Below are positions 33,257 through 41,466 of a DNA stretch of 64,000 bases, piece after piece. The notes beneath the pieces are model-generated. The model was not told the DNA's origin, did no database searches, and was given only the letters and a program-made list of their open reading frames with translations. This DNA is from Amycolatopsis sp. cg9 (GTDB taxonomy: Bacteria > Actinomycetota > Actinomycetes > Mycobacteriales > Pseudonocardiaceae): positions 9,098,501-9,162,500 of the forward strand of contig NZ_CP166850.1 in NCBI RefSeq assembly GCF_041346945.1, read 5' to 3'. Position 1 is the first letter of the stretch. Each line of letters opens with the position of its first letter. The translations under genes and the position numbers were made by a program.

Positions 33257-33753
33257 TCACCGTGCGGGAACGGCTGCCCGCCGAGCCGTCGTGGCTCCGC
33301 AGCCCCGAGGTCGGCGACGCCGAACGCGTCCTCGAGATGGTGTACTTCGTCGCCCGGCGCACCGGCCGGTCCCGCGCCGCCGCGGCGCGCCTGTGCGTCC
33401 GGCTGGTGCCGAAGCTGGCCGCTTCGGCCGCGGCGGCCCCGTCGTCGCCGGCGCTGCGGCTGGCGGCGGCGCGGCAGGGCCGAGTCACCGTGGCGGCCAC
33501 GCTGCGCAGCCTCGATCGCCGCCGCGATCCGGCGGTGTTCGACAACGCGCTGGCCGAAGCGGTTGCCCGCGACGAGCTCGCGCTCCTTCCGCCCCGCCAG
33601 CGGTTCACCGTCTGGTCCGTAGCGGTGCGGCACCGGCCGATCTCCGCCGTCGCCGCCGAAACCGGGTGGACCCACAGCCAGGTCGTGCGCCTGCTCAACG
33701 CCGGGCTGTCTACCATCACCAGGTGGGGCACGCACTCGATCCCGTTCGCCTGA
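33253..33753 (+). CDS. Protein with sigma-70 region 4-like helix-turn-helix
   Basis: 166 residues starting at GTG 33253 inside the STAS gene's stop. The N-terminal half is helical and Arg/Ala-rich (RSRAAAARLCVRLVPKLAAS). The C-terminal part, about 115-160, reads LLPPRQRFTVWSVAVRHRPI then AVAAETGWTHSQVVRLLNAG, which has the spacing of a sigma region 4 or LuxR-like HTH. There is no region 2. It may be a DNA-binding partner controlled through the STAS protein; this is inferred from the overlap. Confidence 0.6.
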   Translation: MITVRERLPAEPSWLRSPEVGDAERVLEMVYFVARRTGRSRAAAARLCVRLVPKLAASAAAAPSSPALRLAAARQGRVTVAATLRSLDRRRDPAVFDNALAEAVARDELALLPPRQRFTVWSVAVRHRPISAVAAETGWTHSQVVRLLNAGLSTITRWGTHSIPFA

Positions 33754-33866
33754 CCGCACCGGTCCGATCTGGTTTGGCGCGGGCCCCGACCGGGAATCCG
33801 GGTCCGGTAGTGAGTGGCCGCCCCAGTCCCCGGCGCCCGCAGGACTTGGGAAGGACTCACATCACC

Positions 33867-34907
33867 GTGTCAACTGTGAGCGACGACGCCGCCCTCCGGG
33901 CCGCGTCACGCAACGACTTCGGCGCGCTCGGCCGCCTCGTACGAGGGCAAGGGCTGCTGGACCGACGTTTCGGTTACTACGCCTGGAAGATCAGCCTGAC
34001 CTTGCTCGTCTTCGCCGGTGGCTGCGTGGCGTTCGCCCTGCTGGGCGACTCGTGGTGGCAACTGGTCACCGCGGCGTTCTTCGCCGTGGTGTTCGCCCAG
34101 ATCGCGTTCCTCGGCCACGACGCCGGCCACAACCAGATCTTCCGCAGCGGCCGGGCCAACGACCGCGTCGGCTACGCCCTCGGCGGGATCGTCGGCATGA
34201 GCTACGGCTGGTGGATGGGCAAGCACACCCGCCACCACGCCGGCCCCAACCACGAAGACGACGACCCCGACATCGACATCCCCCTGCTCGCCTTCACCCG
34301 CGGGCAGACCGGCGACAAGCGCGGGTTCGTGCGCTGGACCTCGAAGCACCAGGCGTTCCTGTTCTTCCCGCTGCTGCTGCTGGAAGGGCTGAGCCTGCAC
34401 TGGGCCGGTATCCAGGCCGTGCGGGACAACGAGGTCAAGCACCGCCGGCTCGAAGCGATCCTGCTGGCCGCCCACATCGGGATCTACCTCGGCGCGGTGT
34501 TCGTCGTGCTGTCCCCGCCGGTGGCGCTGGCGTTCATCGCCGTGCACCAAGGGCTGTGGGGTGTCTACATGGGATGCTCGTTCGCCCCGGGCCACAAGGG
34601 CATGCCCACCTACACCGACAAGACGAAGCTCGACTTCCTGCGCAAGCAGGTGCTCACCAGCCGCAACGTCCGCGGCGGCCCGTGGGTCGACTTCACCCTC
34701 GGCGGGCTCAACTACCAGATCGAGCACCACCTGTTCCCCAGCATGCCGCGGGTCAACCTGCGCCGCGCCCAGCCGCTGGTCCGGAAGTTCTGCGACGACC
34801 ACGGGATCGACTACGCCCAGTGCGGGCTGTTCAAGACCTACTACTACGTCCTGCGGCACCTGCACGAGGTCAGCGCCCCGCTGCGCCAGGCCGCTCGAGC
34901 ACGCTGA
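33867..34907 (+). CDS. Membrane fatty acid desaturase
   Basis: 346 residues, integral membrane di-iron enzyme. Three histidine boxes are present: GHDAGH near residue 85, HTRHH near 122, and QIEHH near 290, together with four or more hydrophobic helices. It inserts a double bond into an acyl chain in the membrane. GTG 33867 is the likely start (an in-frame GTG at 33876 is possible), with GGGAAGGA about a dozen bases upstream. It is followed by a tiny acidic-protein gene and a terminator, in a run of stress- and envelope-related genes. Confidence 0.93.
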   Translation: MSTVSDDAALRAASRNDFGALGRLVRGQGLLDRRFGYYAWKISLTLLVFAGGCVAFALLGDSWWQLVTAAFFAVVFAQIAFLGHDAGHNQIFRSGRANDRVGYALGGIVGMSYGWWMGKHTRHHAGPNHEDDDPDIDIPLLAFTRGQTGDKRGFVRWTSKHQAFLFFPLLLLEGLSLHWAGIQAVRDNEVKHRRLEAILLAAHIGIYLGAVFVVLSPPVALAFIAVHQGLWGVYMGCSFAPGHKGMPTYTDKTKLDFLRKQVLTSRNVRGGPWVDFTLGGLNYQIEHHLFPSMPRVNLRRAQPLVRKFCDDHGIDYAQCGLFKTYYYVLRHLHEVSAPLRQAARAR

Positions 34908-34965
34908 CCGCGCACGGCAGGGTGGAGCCAACCGGCTGCACCCCGGCCCTCCTGAAGGAGCCCAG

Positions 34966-35091
34966 ATGACCGCACCCGATCCGCAGCACCCACAATATCC
35001 CGACTCGGCCGAGAGCCAAGAAGAAACCCGGGGCGAGCAGGGCACGTCGTCCGGCGACGCGCACGACGACACCGACCCCGAGTCCGGCTGA
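34966..35091 (+). CDS. Small acidic protein, 41 residues
   Basis: ATG 34966 has an excellent ribosome site (GAAGGAG, five bases away). The peptide starts [17 protein letters not shown] and is almost free of hydrophobic residues, so it is probably disordered. It follows the desaturase by 58 bp and precedes a strong terminator hairpin, so it looks co-transcribed. No family recognised. Confidence 0.55.
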   Translation: MTAPDPQHPQYPDSAESQEETRGEQGTSSGDAHDDTDPESG

Positions 35092-35107
35092 AGCGCCGTC
35101 CCCTGAC

Positions 35108-35143
35108 CCGCGGACCGGTTCGGCCACCTCCTCCGGTCCGCGG
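35108..35143 (+). terminator. Terminator hairpin after the desaturase unit
   Basis: CCGCGGACCGG (35108-35118) and CCGGTCCGCGG (35133-35143) are perfect 11-bp arms around a 14-base loop, followed by TTTG. It lies 17 bp after the small ORF. Confidence 0.7.
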
Positions 35144-35257
35144 TTTGCCCCCGCAGCCCACGGGAACCCGAGACCACGACCAGCGCATTGCCCCGCCCCG
35201 GACCTCCGGCGGTGTTCTCGCCACGCGAGCCCCGACACCACCAGCCACGGAGGCCCG

Positions 35258-36349
35258 ATGACCGGCACCCGGCACACCGACCCGCTCGCCGCGCTCACCG
35301 CCGCGGGGGTTTCGGTCTGGCTCGACGACCTGTCCCGCGAACTGCTCGCCGGCGGGGAACTCGACAAACTGATCGCCGACAAGCACGTCGTCGGCATCAC
35401 CACCAACCCGACGATCTTCGCCTCCGCGCTGGCCGACGGCGAACGCTACGCACCGCAACTGCGCGAGCTCGCCGCCTCCGGAGCGGACGTCGACGATGCC
35501 GTCTTCGCCATCACCACGGCCGACGTCCGCGAAGCGTGCCAGGTGCTGCGCCACGTCCACGACGAGACCGGCGGCGTCGACGGCCGGGTCTCCATCGAGG
35601 TCGACCCCCGGCTGGCCGAAGACACCGCCGCCACGATCAGCGAGGCGCTCAAGATCCCGGCGACTCCGGAAGGCCTGCCCGCGATCACGTCCGCGATCGG
35701 GGCCGGCCTGAGCGTCAACGTCACCCTGATCTTCTCTCTGGAGCGCTACCGCGACGTCGTCGACGCCTACCTCACCGGCCTGGAGACGGCCGGGCTCGCC
35801 GGGCTCGACCTGTCCGCGATCCACTCGGTGGCGTCCTTCTTCGTGTCCCGGGTGGACACCGAGGTCGACGCCCGCCTCGACGCCATCGGCACTCCCCCGG
35901 CGCTGGCGGCTCGCGGCCGGGCGGCGGTCGCCAACGCCCGGCTCGCCCACCAGGTCCACGAGCAGACCCTCGACACCGAGCGCTGGCGCCGGCTGGCCGG
36001 CAGCGGCGCCCGCCCGCAGCGGCCGCTGTGGGCGTCCACCGGGGTCAAGAACCCGGCCTACCCGGACACGATGTACGTGTCCGAGCTGGTCGCCCCGGGA
36101 ACGGTCAACACCATGCCCGGCAGCACGCTGGCCGCGTTCGCCGACCACGGCTCGGTGCCCGGGGATTCGATGATCGGCACCTACTCCGCGGCTCGCGCCC
36201 ACTTCGAGGCGCTGGCGGAGCTGGGCATCGACTACGAGGACGTCACGAGCACCCTCGAACGCGACGGCCTGGGCAAGTTCGCCGCCAGCTGGGACGAGCT
36301 CGGCCACACCGTCTCGGCCGAGCTGCACGCGGCCGACGGCCACAGGTGA
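35258..36349 (+). CDS. tal: Transaldolase with a short internal deletion
   Basis: 363 residues, very close to actinobacterial transaldolases along its length: [58 protein letters not shown] and [11 protein letters not shown]. The enzyme moves a dihydroxyacetone unit in the pentose phosphate pathway. The segment before catalytic Lys132 reads [15 protein letters not shown]; relatives have about 13 more residues there (helix end and strand leading into KIPAT). The frame is intact, so the loss is an exact in-frame deletion of about 39 bp, and activity is in doubt. It sits among stress genes rather than with transketolase or zwf, suggesting a second copy. Confidence 0.9.
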   Translation: MTGTRHTDPLAALTAAGVSVWLDDLSRELLAGGELDKLIADKHVVGITTNPTIFASALADGERYAPQLRELAASGADVDDAVFAITTADVREACQVLRHVHDETGGVDGRVSIEVDPRLAEDTAATISEALKIPATPEGLPAITSAIGAGLSVNVTLIFSLERYRDVVDAYLTGLETAGLAGLDLSAIHSVASFFVSRVDTEVDARLDAIGTPPALAARGRAAVANARLAHQVHEQTLDTERWRRLAGSGARPQRPLWASTGVKNPAYPDTMYVSELVAPGTVNTMPGSTLAAFADHGSVPGDSMIGTYSAARAHFEALAELGIDYEDVTSTLERDGLGKFAASWDELGHTVSAELHAADGHR

Positions 36350-36441
36350 GGCCGGCGAACCGTCGCCACGACCTCGCCCGGCAAACCGCCGGCGGCCCCC
36401 TCGCGGGTGACCGCGCAGCCCGGCACGGAACGGAAGACGAC

Positions 36442-36921
36442 ATGCCCACTCCCACCCGCACCGACCGGCCGTCCGCCGAGCGAAGGTGGCAACGCGCACC
36501 GGTGCGGCTCGTCGCCTTGGTGCTCGGCGGGATCTACCTCGTCCTCGGGGTCGCCGGGTTCTTCGTCCCCGGCAACGCCGGATCGACGTCCGCCGGCCCC
36601 TTCGGCACCCACGCGACGCAGTACACCCTGCTGATCTTCAGCGTCAGCCCGCTCCTGAACTTCTTGCACACCTTCGTCGGTGTGCTGGGTGTCGTGGCCG
36701 CTCGCAAGGTCAGCAGCACCGCGCTCTACGCACTCGCCCTCGCGGTCGGGTTCGCCGGGTTGAGCGCGTACAGCGTCCTCGTGCTGTCCTTCGGCACCGG
36801 TGACCGCTTGAACCTCAACTGGGCCGACGTGGTCCTGCACCTGATCACCACGGCCGTCGCCGCGGTGCTGGCGTACCTGGCGTTCCAGGCCCGGCAGCGC
36901 CCCAACGGAAGGAAATCATGA
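36442..36921 (+). CDS. DUF4383-type four-helix membrane protein
   Basis: 159 residues with four hydrophobic segments: LVALVLGGIYLVLGVAGFFV, a second around LLNFLHTFVGVLGVVAA, a third in LYALALAVGFAGLSAYSVLV, and a last VVLHLITTAVAAVLAYLAF. The PLLNFLHTFVG motif is typical of DUF4383 proteins, which are common in actinobacteria and of unknown role. ATG 36442 has GGAAG just upstream, and its stop overlaps the next ATG. Confidence 0.8.
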   Translation: MPTPTRTDRPSAERRWQRAPVRLVALVLGGIYLVLGVAGFFVPGNAGSTSAGPFGTHATQYTLLIFSVSPLLNFLHTFVGVLGVVAARKVSSTALYALALAVGFAGLSAYSVLVLSFGTGDRLNLNWADVVLHLITTAVAAVLAYLAFQARQRPNGRKS

Positions 36922-37487
36922 CCTCGACCACCACTTTCGTCCGAGCCATGCACGACGTCGGCCTGGCCGCCTGGTTCGGCGGTTCGCTCGCCGGAGCGGT
37001 CGCCGTCAACGGCGCGGCCGCCGACCTCCCCGACGCCGAGATGCGCCTGAAAGCCGCCACGGCCGGCTGGGCGCGCTGGACACCGGTGAACGCCGTCGCC
37101 ATCGGCGCCCACCTCGTGGGCGGCGCGGCTCTGCTGCGAGCGAACCGCGGCCGGGTCGCCGGACAGCGCGGAGTGGCCGCCCAGACCGCGGCCAAGCTCA
37201 CCCTGACCGGAGCCGCTCTGCTCGTCACCGCCTACAGCCGGGCGCTGGGCAAGAAACTCGAGAACGCCGAAGGCACGGCGGTCGAAGGCGGCACCACGCC
37301 CGCGGCGTCCACCCCGCCGGAAATCGCGCACACCCAGCGGCAGCTCGACACCTGCCAGTGGCTGATCCCGGCCTTGACCGGTGGCGTTTCGGTGCTCACG
37401 GCGCTGGCCGGTGAGCAGCAGCGCCCCGGCCGGCAGCTGGCCGGGGCGATCGCCAAGCCGGCGCGCCTGCTCCGCGCCGCGGCGTGA
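36918..37487 (+). CDS. Small integral membrane protein, unknown function
   Basis: 189 residues, coupled to the DUF4383 gene by an ATGA overlap. Hydrophobic stretches near residues 14-35 (VGLAAWFGGSLAGAVAVNGA), 58-75, 95-110 and 150-165 suggest three or four membrane spans. I know similar uncharacterised proteins in actinobacterial stress loci but cannot assign a function. It precedes the Asp23 operon by 89 bp. Confidence 0.7.
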   Translation: MTSTTTFVRAMHDVGLAAWFGGSLAGAVAVNGAAADLPDAEMRLKAATAGWARWTPVNAVAIGAHLVGGAALLRANRGRVAGQRGVAAQTAAKLTLTGAALLVTAYSRALGKKLENAEGTAVEGGTTPAASTPPEIAHTQRQLDTCQWLIPALTGGVSVLTALAGEQQRPGRQLAGAIAKPARLLRAAA

Positions 37488-37576
37488 CGAACCCGCGGCC
37501 GGCGGGTCTTGACGACCGAGGACACACCACGCCACCCCGATCTGTCCGCCCCGGACAGGACCACCCAGGAGAAATC

Positions 37577-38044
37577 ATGACGACCCCCGCCATCACGACC
37601 CCCGCACGCCCCGTCGAGATCGAGCAGGTCACCGCCGGCAAACTGGTCTCCACGCAGGGCACCACCACCATCGCCGACACCGTCGTGGCGAAGGTCGCCG
37701 GCCTGGCCACCCGCGAGGTCTCCGGCGTGTACGCCCTCGGCGGCGGCGCGGCGCGCGCGTTCGGCGCGATCCGCGAGCGCATCGCCGGCGCGTCCGCCTC
37801 GGTCTCGCAAGGCGTCTCCGTCGAAGTCGGCGACAGCCAGGCCGCCGTGGACCTGCAGATCCTCGTCGAGTACGGCGTGTCCATCGCCGACCTCTCCCGC
37901 TCGATCCGCGCCAACGTCATCTCGGCCATCGAGGCGACCACCGGGCTGGACGTCGTCGAAGTGAACATCAACGTCTCCGACGTGCACATCCCCGGGCAGG
38001 ACGAGGACGCGGACGCCCCGCTCGACACCGGTCGCGTCCAGTGA
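37577..38044 (+). CDS. Asp23/Gls24 family envelope stress protein
   Basis: 155 residues from ATG 37577 with AGGAG five bases upstream. The family core runs from TTIADTVVAKVAGLATREVSGVYAL through VDLQILVEYGVSIADLSRSI to VVEVNINVSDVHIP. Asp23 proteins gather at the membrane through AmaP and respond to alkaline or envelope stress. It starts a six-gene coupled operon that ends with an AmaP gene. The tail is acidic (DEDADAP). Confidence 0.92.
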   Translation: MTTPAITTPARPVEIEQVTAGKLVSTQGTTTIADTVVAKVAGLATREVSGVYALGGGAARAFGAIRERIAGASASVSQGVSVEVGDSQAAVDLQILVEYGVSIADLSRSIRANVISAIEATTGLDVVEVNINVSDVHIPGQDEDADAPLDTGRVQ

Positions 38045-38403
38045 CCGCGGGCGTCGAGATCGACGCCGACCGCATCGCCGCCGCCGTGACGGCCCTCCCG
38101 CACGTGGCAGGGCTCCACAGTGGACGGTTCGGCGAGATCGCCACGCTGCTCCCGGGCCGGCGCATCCCCGGTGTCCGGGCCCGGCCCGACGAGATCACCA
38201 TCGGCGTCACCGGCCGCTACCCGGCCTCCGCCGCCGAGATCGGGGCCGCGGTCCGGGCCGCCGTCGGTCCGGTCGACCGCCCGGTGCACGTCCGGATCGG
38301 AGACATGGCACCCCCGGCCGCGATCGTCGTGACCGTCGAAGCCCCGGGCACCCGTTCCCCGCTCCCCCTCGGCGGGCCGTTCACCGCAAGGAGAAACCCA
38401 TGA
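38041..38403 (+). CDS. Small protein of the Asp23 operon
   Basis: 120 residues, GTG 38041 inside the Asp23 stop. It has the look of a shortened Asp23-like fold: AVTALPHVAGLHSGRFGE, then DEITIGVTGRYPASAAEIG and VHVRIGDMAPP. No membrane segment. Its stop overlaps the next ATG. Likely an accessory partner of the Asp23 proteins. Confidence 0.78.
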   Translation: MTAGVEIDADRIAAAVTALPHVAGLHSGRFGEIATLLPGRRIPGVRARPDEITIGVTGRYPASAAEIGAAVRAAVGPVDRPVHVRIGDMAPPAAIVVTVEAPGTRSPLPLGGPFTARRNP

Positions 38404-38576
38404 CCCACACCCAGCTGGGCCTGCTCGCCGGCCTCGCGCTCGGGTTCGCCGCCGCGTTCGGCGGCCTCGGCGCCTTCCTGGTCGTGCTGGTCCTCGGCGC
38501 GCTGGGCCTGCTGGCCGGCCGCGTGCTCGACGGCAAGCTCGACCTGTCCCAGCTCAGCGGCCGTGACCGGGGCTGA
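38400..38576 (+). CDS. Small DUF2273-like membrane protein
   Basis: 58 residues, too short for ordinary gene finding. ATG 38400 has AAGGAG seven bases upstream. One long hydrophobic hairpin (LGLLAGLALGFAAAFGGLGA, then FLVVLVLGALGLLAG) is followed by a charged tail. DUF2273 proteins of this size accompany Asp23/AmaP genes in many Gram-positives and probably help anchor them. Confidence 0.75.
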   Translation: MTHTQLGLLAGLALGFAAAFGGLGAFLVVLVLGALGLLAGRVLDGKLDLSQLSGRDRG

Positions 38577-38582
38577 TCCGCG

Positions 38583-38960
38583 ATGACGACCACCTTGCCG
38601 GAACCGGAAGAGCGCGGACGGCTCACCACCTCCGACACCACCGTCGAGCGGATAGCGGCGCACGCCGTGACCGAGGTCGAAGGCGTCGGGGGCACCGCGA
38701 GCCGCGTGCTCGGCGTCACCGTCGGCGGTGAAGACCCGGACAAGGGAGCCGCGGTCACCGCGAAAGTCAGCGGTGACACGGCCACCCTCGACGTCCGGCT
38801 TTCCGTCGCTTACCCCGCCTCGGTCGGCGAGACCACCGGTGCGGCCCGCCGGCACCTGCTGCGCCGGGTCGGCGAGTCCACCGGGCTCACCGTGTCCCGG
38901 GTGGACATCGCCGTCACCGCACTGCATTCCGGGAGCGCCGGCACGAGGAGGGTGCGGTGA
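38583..38960 (+). CDS. Second Asp23/Gls24 family protein
   Basis: 125 residues. Core: TTVERIAAHAVTEVEGVGGT, then AKVSGDTATLDVRLSVAYPAS and GLTVSRVDIAVTAL. It differs clearly from the first Asp23 of the operon, so the two may form mixed assemblies. ATG seven bases after the DUF2273-like stop; its own stop overlaps the next GTG. Confidence 0.85.
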   Translation: MTTTLPEPEERGRLTTSDTTVERIAAHAVTEVEGVGGTASRVLGVTVGGEDPDKGAAVTAKVSGDTATLDVRLSVAYPASVGETTGAARRHLLRRVGESTGLTVSRVDIAVTALHSGSAGTRRVR

Positions 38961-39484
38961 AACGCCGGACCCGCCGCAGCGCTCCCGCGATCCTGACCGC
39001 GGTCGTCCTGCTCGCCGCCTGCGTGGTGGTCGCCGTCGTGGCCGTCCAGATGATCGTCGCCACGACGCCCTGGTTCAGCTACCGGTCCGTCGCCCGCACG
39101 CTGCACGACACCCGGTGGCACGACCCGGTCACCGCCGTCGCGGGCGGCGTATCGGCGTCGCTGGGCGTGATCCTGCTGCTGGCCGCACTGCTGCCGGGCA
39201 AGCTCACCGTGCTCCCGCTGGCGGGCGAACCGGATTCCGGCGCTTCGCGGCGCAGCTACCGCTCGACCCTGCGCACGGCAGCGTCCACAGTGGACGGTGT
39301 GTCGCGCGCGAGGGTGCGGCTCGGGCGGCGCGGTGTCTCCGCCGAGGTGACCACGGGGCGCTCGAGCACCGACGGGCTCGCCGACGCCGTCCGCCGGGCA
39401 CTCGAACGGCGGCTCGACCAGCTCACCCCGCTCCCCCGACCTGGTGTCGAGGTCAGCGTCCACCCCGCCAGGAACACGTCATGA
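38957..39484 (+). CDS. DUF6286-type membrane protein of the Asp23 operon
   Basis: 175 residues. Two membrane spans: AILTAVVLLAACVVVAVVAV near residue 10 and ASLGVILLLAALLPG near residue 68. The C-terminal half is a soluble domain (TLRTAASTVDGVSRARVRLG) that resembles the helical-sheet domains in AmaP-like proteins. GTG start overlaps the previous stop. Probably part of the membrane anchor complex. Confidence 0.75.
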   Translation: MKRRTRRSAPAILTAVVLLAACVVVAVVAVQMIVATTPWFSYRSVARTLHDTRWHDPVTAVAGGVSASLGVILLLAALLPGKLTVLPLAGEPDSGASRRSYRSTLRTAASTVDGVSRARVRLGRRGVSAEVTTGRSSTDGLADAVRRALERRLDQLTPLPRPGVEVSVHPARNTS

Positions 39485-40047
39485 CCGCCCGTCCCGCCGG
39501 CCTCAACCGGGCCCTGCTGGCACTCGTCGGAACGCTACTGCTCGCCGCCGGCACCTTCGCCGTATCGGCTCACCTCGGTACGCTCCCGGCGCCCGAACCG
39601 GGCGCCGCGCTCGTGCCCGGCACCGCGAACCCGCCGACCTGGGCCCTGTACGTCGTCGCCGCGACCGCTGTCGTCCTGGGCGTGTCGCTGGTGCACTGGC
39701 TCCTCGCGCAGCTGGTCCGCAAACCCAAGACCCACTTGTGGCACTGGGAATCGGCTGCGGAACCCGGGCGCACCGAGCTGGCGGCGAGCACCGCGGCCCA
39801 GCCGTTCGTGGCCGAGGTCAGGACCTACCCCGGCGTCCACGCCGCCCACGCCACTCTCGCCGGAACGCACGCCGCCCCGGCCATGGCACTGGTGGTCACC
39901 GCCGACCACGACGGCGACCTCACGACGATCCGCCACCGGCTCGGCACCGACGGGCTCCCGAGGTTGCGTCAGGCTCTCGACCTCGACGTCCTGCCGGTGA
40001 CCGTCGAGTTCCGGTTCTCCGCGAAGAACGGCCCCCGTACGCACTGA
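39481..40047 (+). CDS. amaP: AmaP-like Asp23 membrane anchor
   Basis: 188 residues. An N-terminal span (LLALVGTLLLAAGTFAVSAH) and a second one near residue 60 (ALYVVAATAVVLGVSLVHWL) are followed by a soluble domain with VAEVRTYPGVHAAHATLAG. The two-helix plus soluble-domain plan and its place at the end of an Asp23 operon match AmaP proteins, which tether Asp23 to the membrane. A perfect hairpin follows 48 bp after the stop. Confidence 0.78.
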   Translation: MTARPAGLNRALLALVGTLLLAAGTFAVSAHLGTLPAPEPGAALVPGTANPPTWALYVVAATAVVLGVSLVHWLLAQLVRKPKTHLWHWESAAEPGRTELAASTAAQPFVAEVRTYPGVHAAHATLAGTHAAPAMALVVTADHDGDLTTIRHRLGTDGLPRLRQALDLDVLPVTVEFRFSAKNGPRTH

Positions 40048-40094
40048 GCCGGGTCGGCCGCCACTACCCCGTCCCGGTGAACGAAAGCGCCGGG

Positions 40095-40127
40095 CACCGG
40101 CGTCGGTTGATCGCACCGACGCCGGTG
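40095..40127 (+). terminator. Terminator hairpin after the Asp23 operon
   Basis: CACCGGCGTCGGT (40095-40107) and ACCGACGCCGGTG (40115-40127) are perfect 13-bp arms around a seven-base loop, 48 bp after the amaP-like gene. No T-run follows, as is common in high-GC genomes. Confidence 0.7.
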
Positions 40128-40235
40128 AGCTACCTTGGCGCTGCGCGGTTGCGCGTGAACCATCCTTCAACGCTTCGGCCTGGCCCAGTCCCCGCCGCCG
40201 CCCAGCGTCCGTCTCGACGCCGGCCAGGAGGCTCA

Positions 40236-40415
40236 GTGCCGAATCGAGTGCTCATCAGCCGTGACACCGAACCGATCCCGTGCGAGGCGTGCGGTCTCCG
40301 AACGCTGTACGTCGCCCGCTTGGTGACGAGCGACGGCGCGACGATCGGCCGGACGATGGTGTGCACCTCGTGCCGCCGCCACCGCGCCGAGGCCGCGGCC
40401 ACCGCGTCCCGGTAG
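40236..40415 (+). CDS. Small zinc-ribbon-like protein
   Basis: 59 residues from GTG 40236 with an ideal CAGGAGG five bases upstream. Two CxxC knuckles (CEACGLRTLY and CTSCRRHRAE) suggest a zinc-bound ribbon. No known family is assigned. It stands alone between the Asp23 terminator and the GAF-ANTAR gene. Confidence 0.6.
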   Translation: MPNRVLISRDTEPIPCEACGLRTLYVARLVTSDGATIGRTMVCTSCRRHRAEAAATASR

Positions 40416-40551
40416 CCCGGGTGGGTTCGCCCGAGCCGGTGGAATCTTCGGGGCGGCCGCAGAACCCGAGTCGCCGCTCCGGACCCCAGCGGCCCCGCCG
40501 CCGTCGGCACATCACCCGCATGACCGCTGCCCGAACTTCAGGAGCTCGCCC

Positions 40552-41313
40552 ATGGCAGGGAACACCGAAACCCGCAGTCGGATCGCGCGCGACCGGGAGC
40601 GCCTGGTGTCACGGACGTTCGTCCGGCTCGCCGACACCCTCGTCGCCGACTTCGACGTCTCCGAGTTCCTCTCCGTGCTCACCGAGCAGTGCGTCGACCT
40701 GCTCGGGGTGTCCGCGGCCAGCGTCATCCTGCTCGACCCCGACGGCGGTCTGCGGGTGGCCGCGACCTCGTCCGGGCGCGCCGAGCTACTGGAACTCTTC
40801 GCGGTGGAAACCGACGACGGGCCGTGCATCGACTGCGTCCGCGGCGGGACCCCGGTCTTCTGCGCCGACCTGAGCACCGAGACGCGCCACTGGCCCAGGT
40901 TCACCGCCGCCGCCCGCGAATGCGGATTCCGTGCGGTGCACGCCATCCCGATGCGGTTGCGGGAGCAGGTCATCGGGGTCTTGACGTTCCTCGGCGTCCA
41001 TCCCGGCGACCCGGACCAGGACGACATGGAGCTGGGGCAAGCCTTGGCCGACGTGGCGACCATCGGAATCCTGCAGCACCGGTCCATCGAGCGACGCGAC
41101 GAGGTCGCCGGCCAGCTGCAGACCGCGCTCACCAGCCGCATCGTCATCGAGCAGGCGAAAGGAGTGCTCGCCCAGCGCGGCGGGCTCTCGATGGACGACG
41201 CGTTCAAGCACCTGCGCGCCTACGCCCGCGCCCGCCACCTGCGCCTGACCGATCTGGCCACCGCGATCACCGACGGCACCATCGACCTGGCTGCGATCCT
41301 CGCCCGGGCGTAG
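40552..41313 (+). CDS. GAF-ANTAR transcription antitermination regulator
   Basis: 253 residues. A GAF sensor fills about 30-170 (FLSVLTEQCVDLLGVSAASV, DDGPCIDCVRGGTPVFCADL, VHAIPMRLREQVIGVLTFLG). The ANTAR RNA-binding domain is at about 185-245: LQTALTSRIVIEQAKGVLAQ and AFKHLRAYARARHLRLTDLA. ANTAR proteins bind paired RNA stem-loops to prevent termination, with GAF sensing a small molecule or redox state. The clear D-G-P-C-I-D-C motif could hold a thiol switch. The targets are unknown. Confidence 0.92.
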   Translation: MAGNTETRSRIARDRERLVSRTFVRLADTLVADFDVSEFLSVLTEQCVDLLGVSAASVILLDPDGGLRVAATSSGRAELLELFAVETDDGPCIDCVRGGTPVFCADLSTETRHWPRFTAAARECGFRAVHAIPMRLREQVIGVLTFLGVHPGDPDQDDMELGQALADVATIGILQHRSIERRDEVAGQLQTALTSRIVIEQAKGVLAQRGGLSMDDAFKHLRAYARARHLRLTDLATAITDGTIDLAAILARA

Positions 41314-41466
41314 CCCTCGACCGCCAACCGGGCCGGTGAGAGGTCCGCGGAGATCCGTGATCGGCGAGGCTCGCCGCGACGGAGTTCAGCGCCGGCGACA
41401 GACACACCCGTGTCCTCGTCCGTGCCGAGGGCGCCTGGCGGCTGGTTTCCGCGCAGCGCACCGAGA

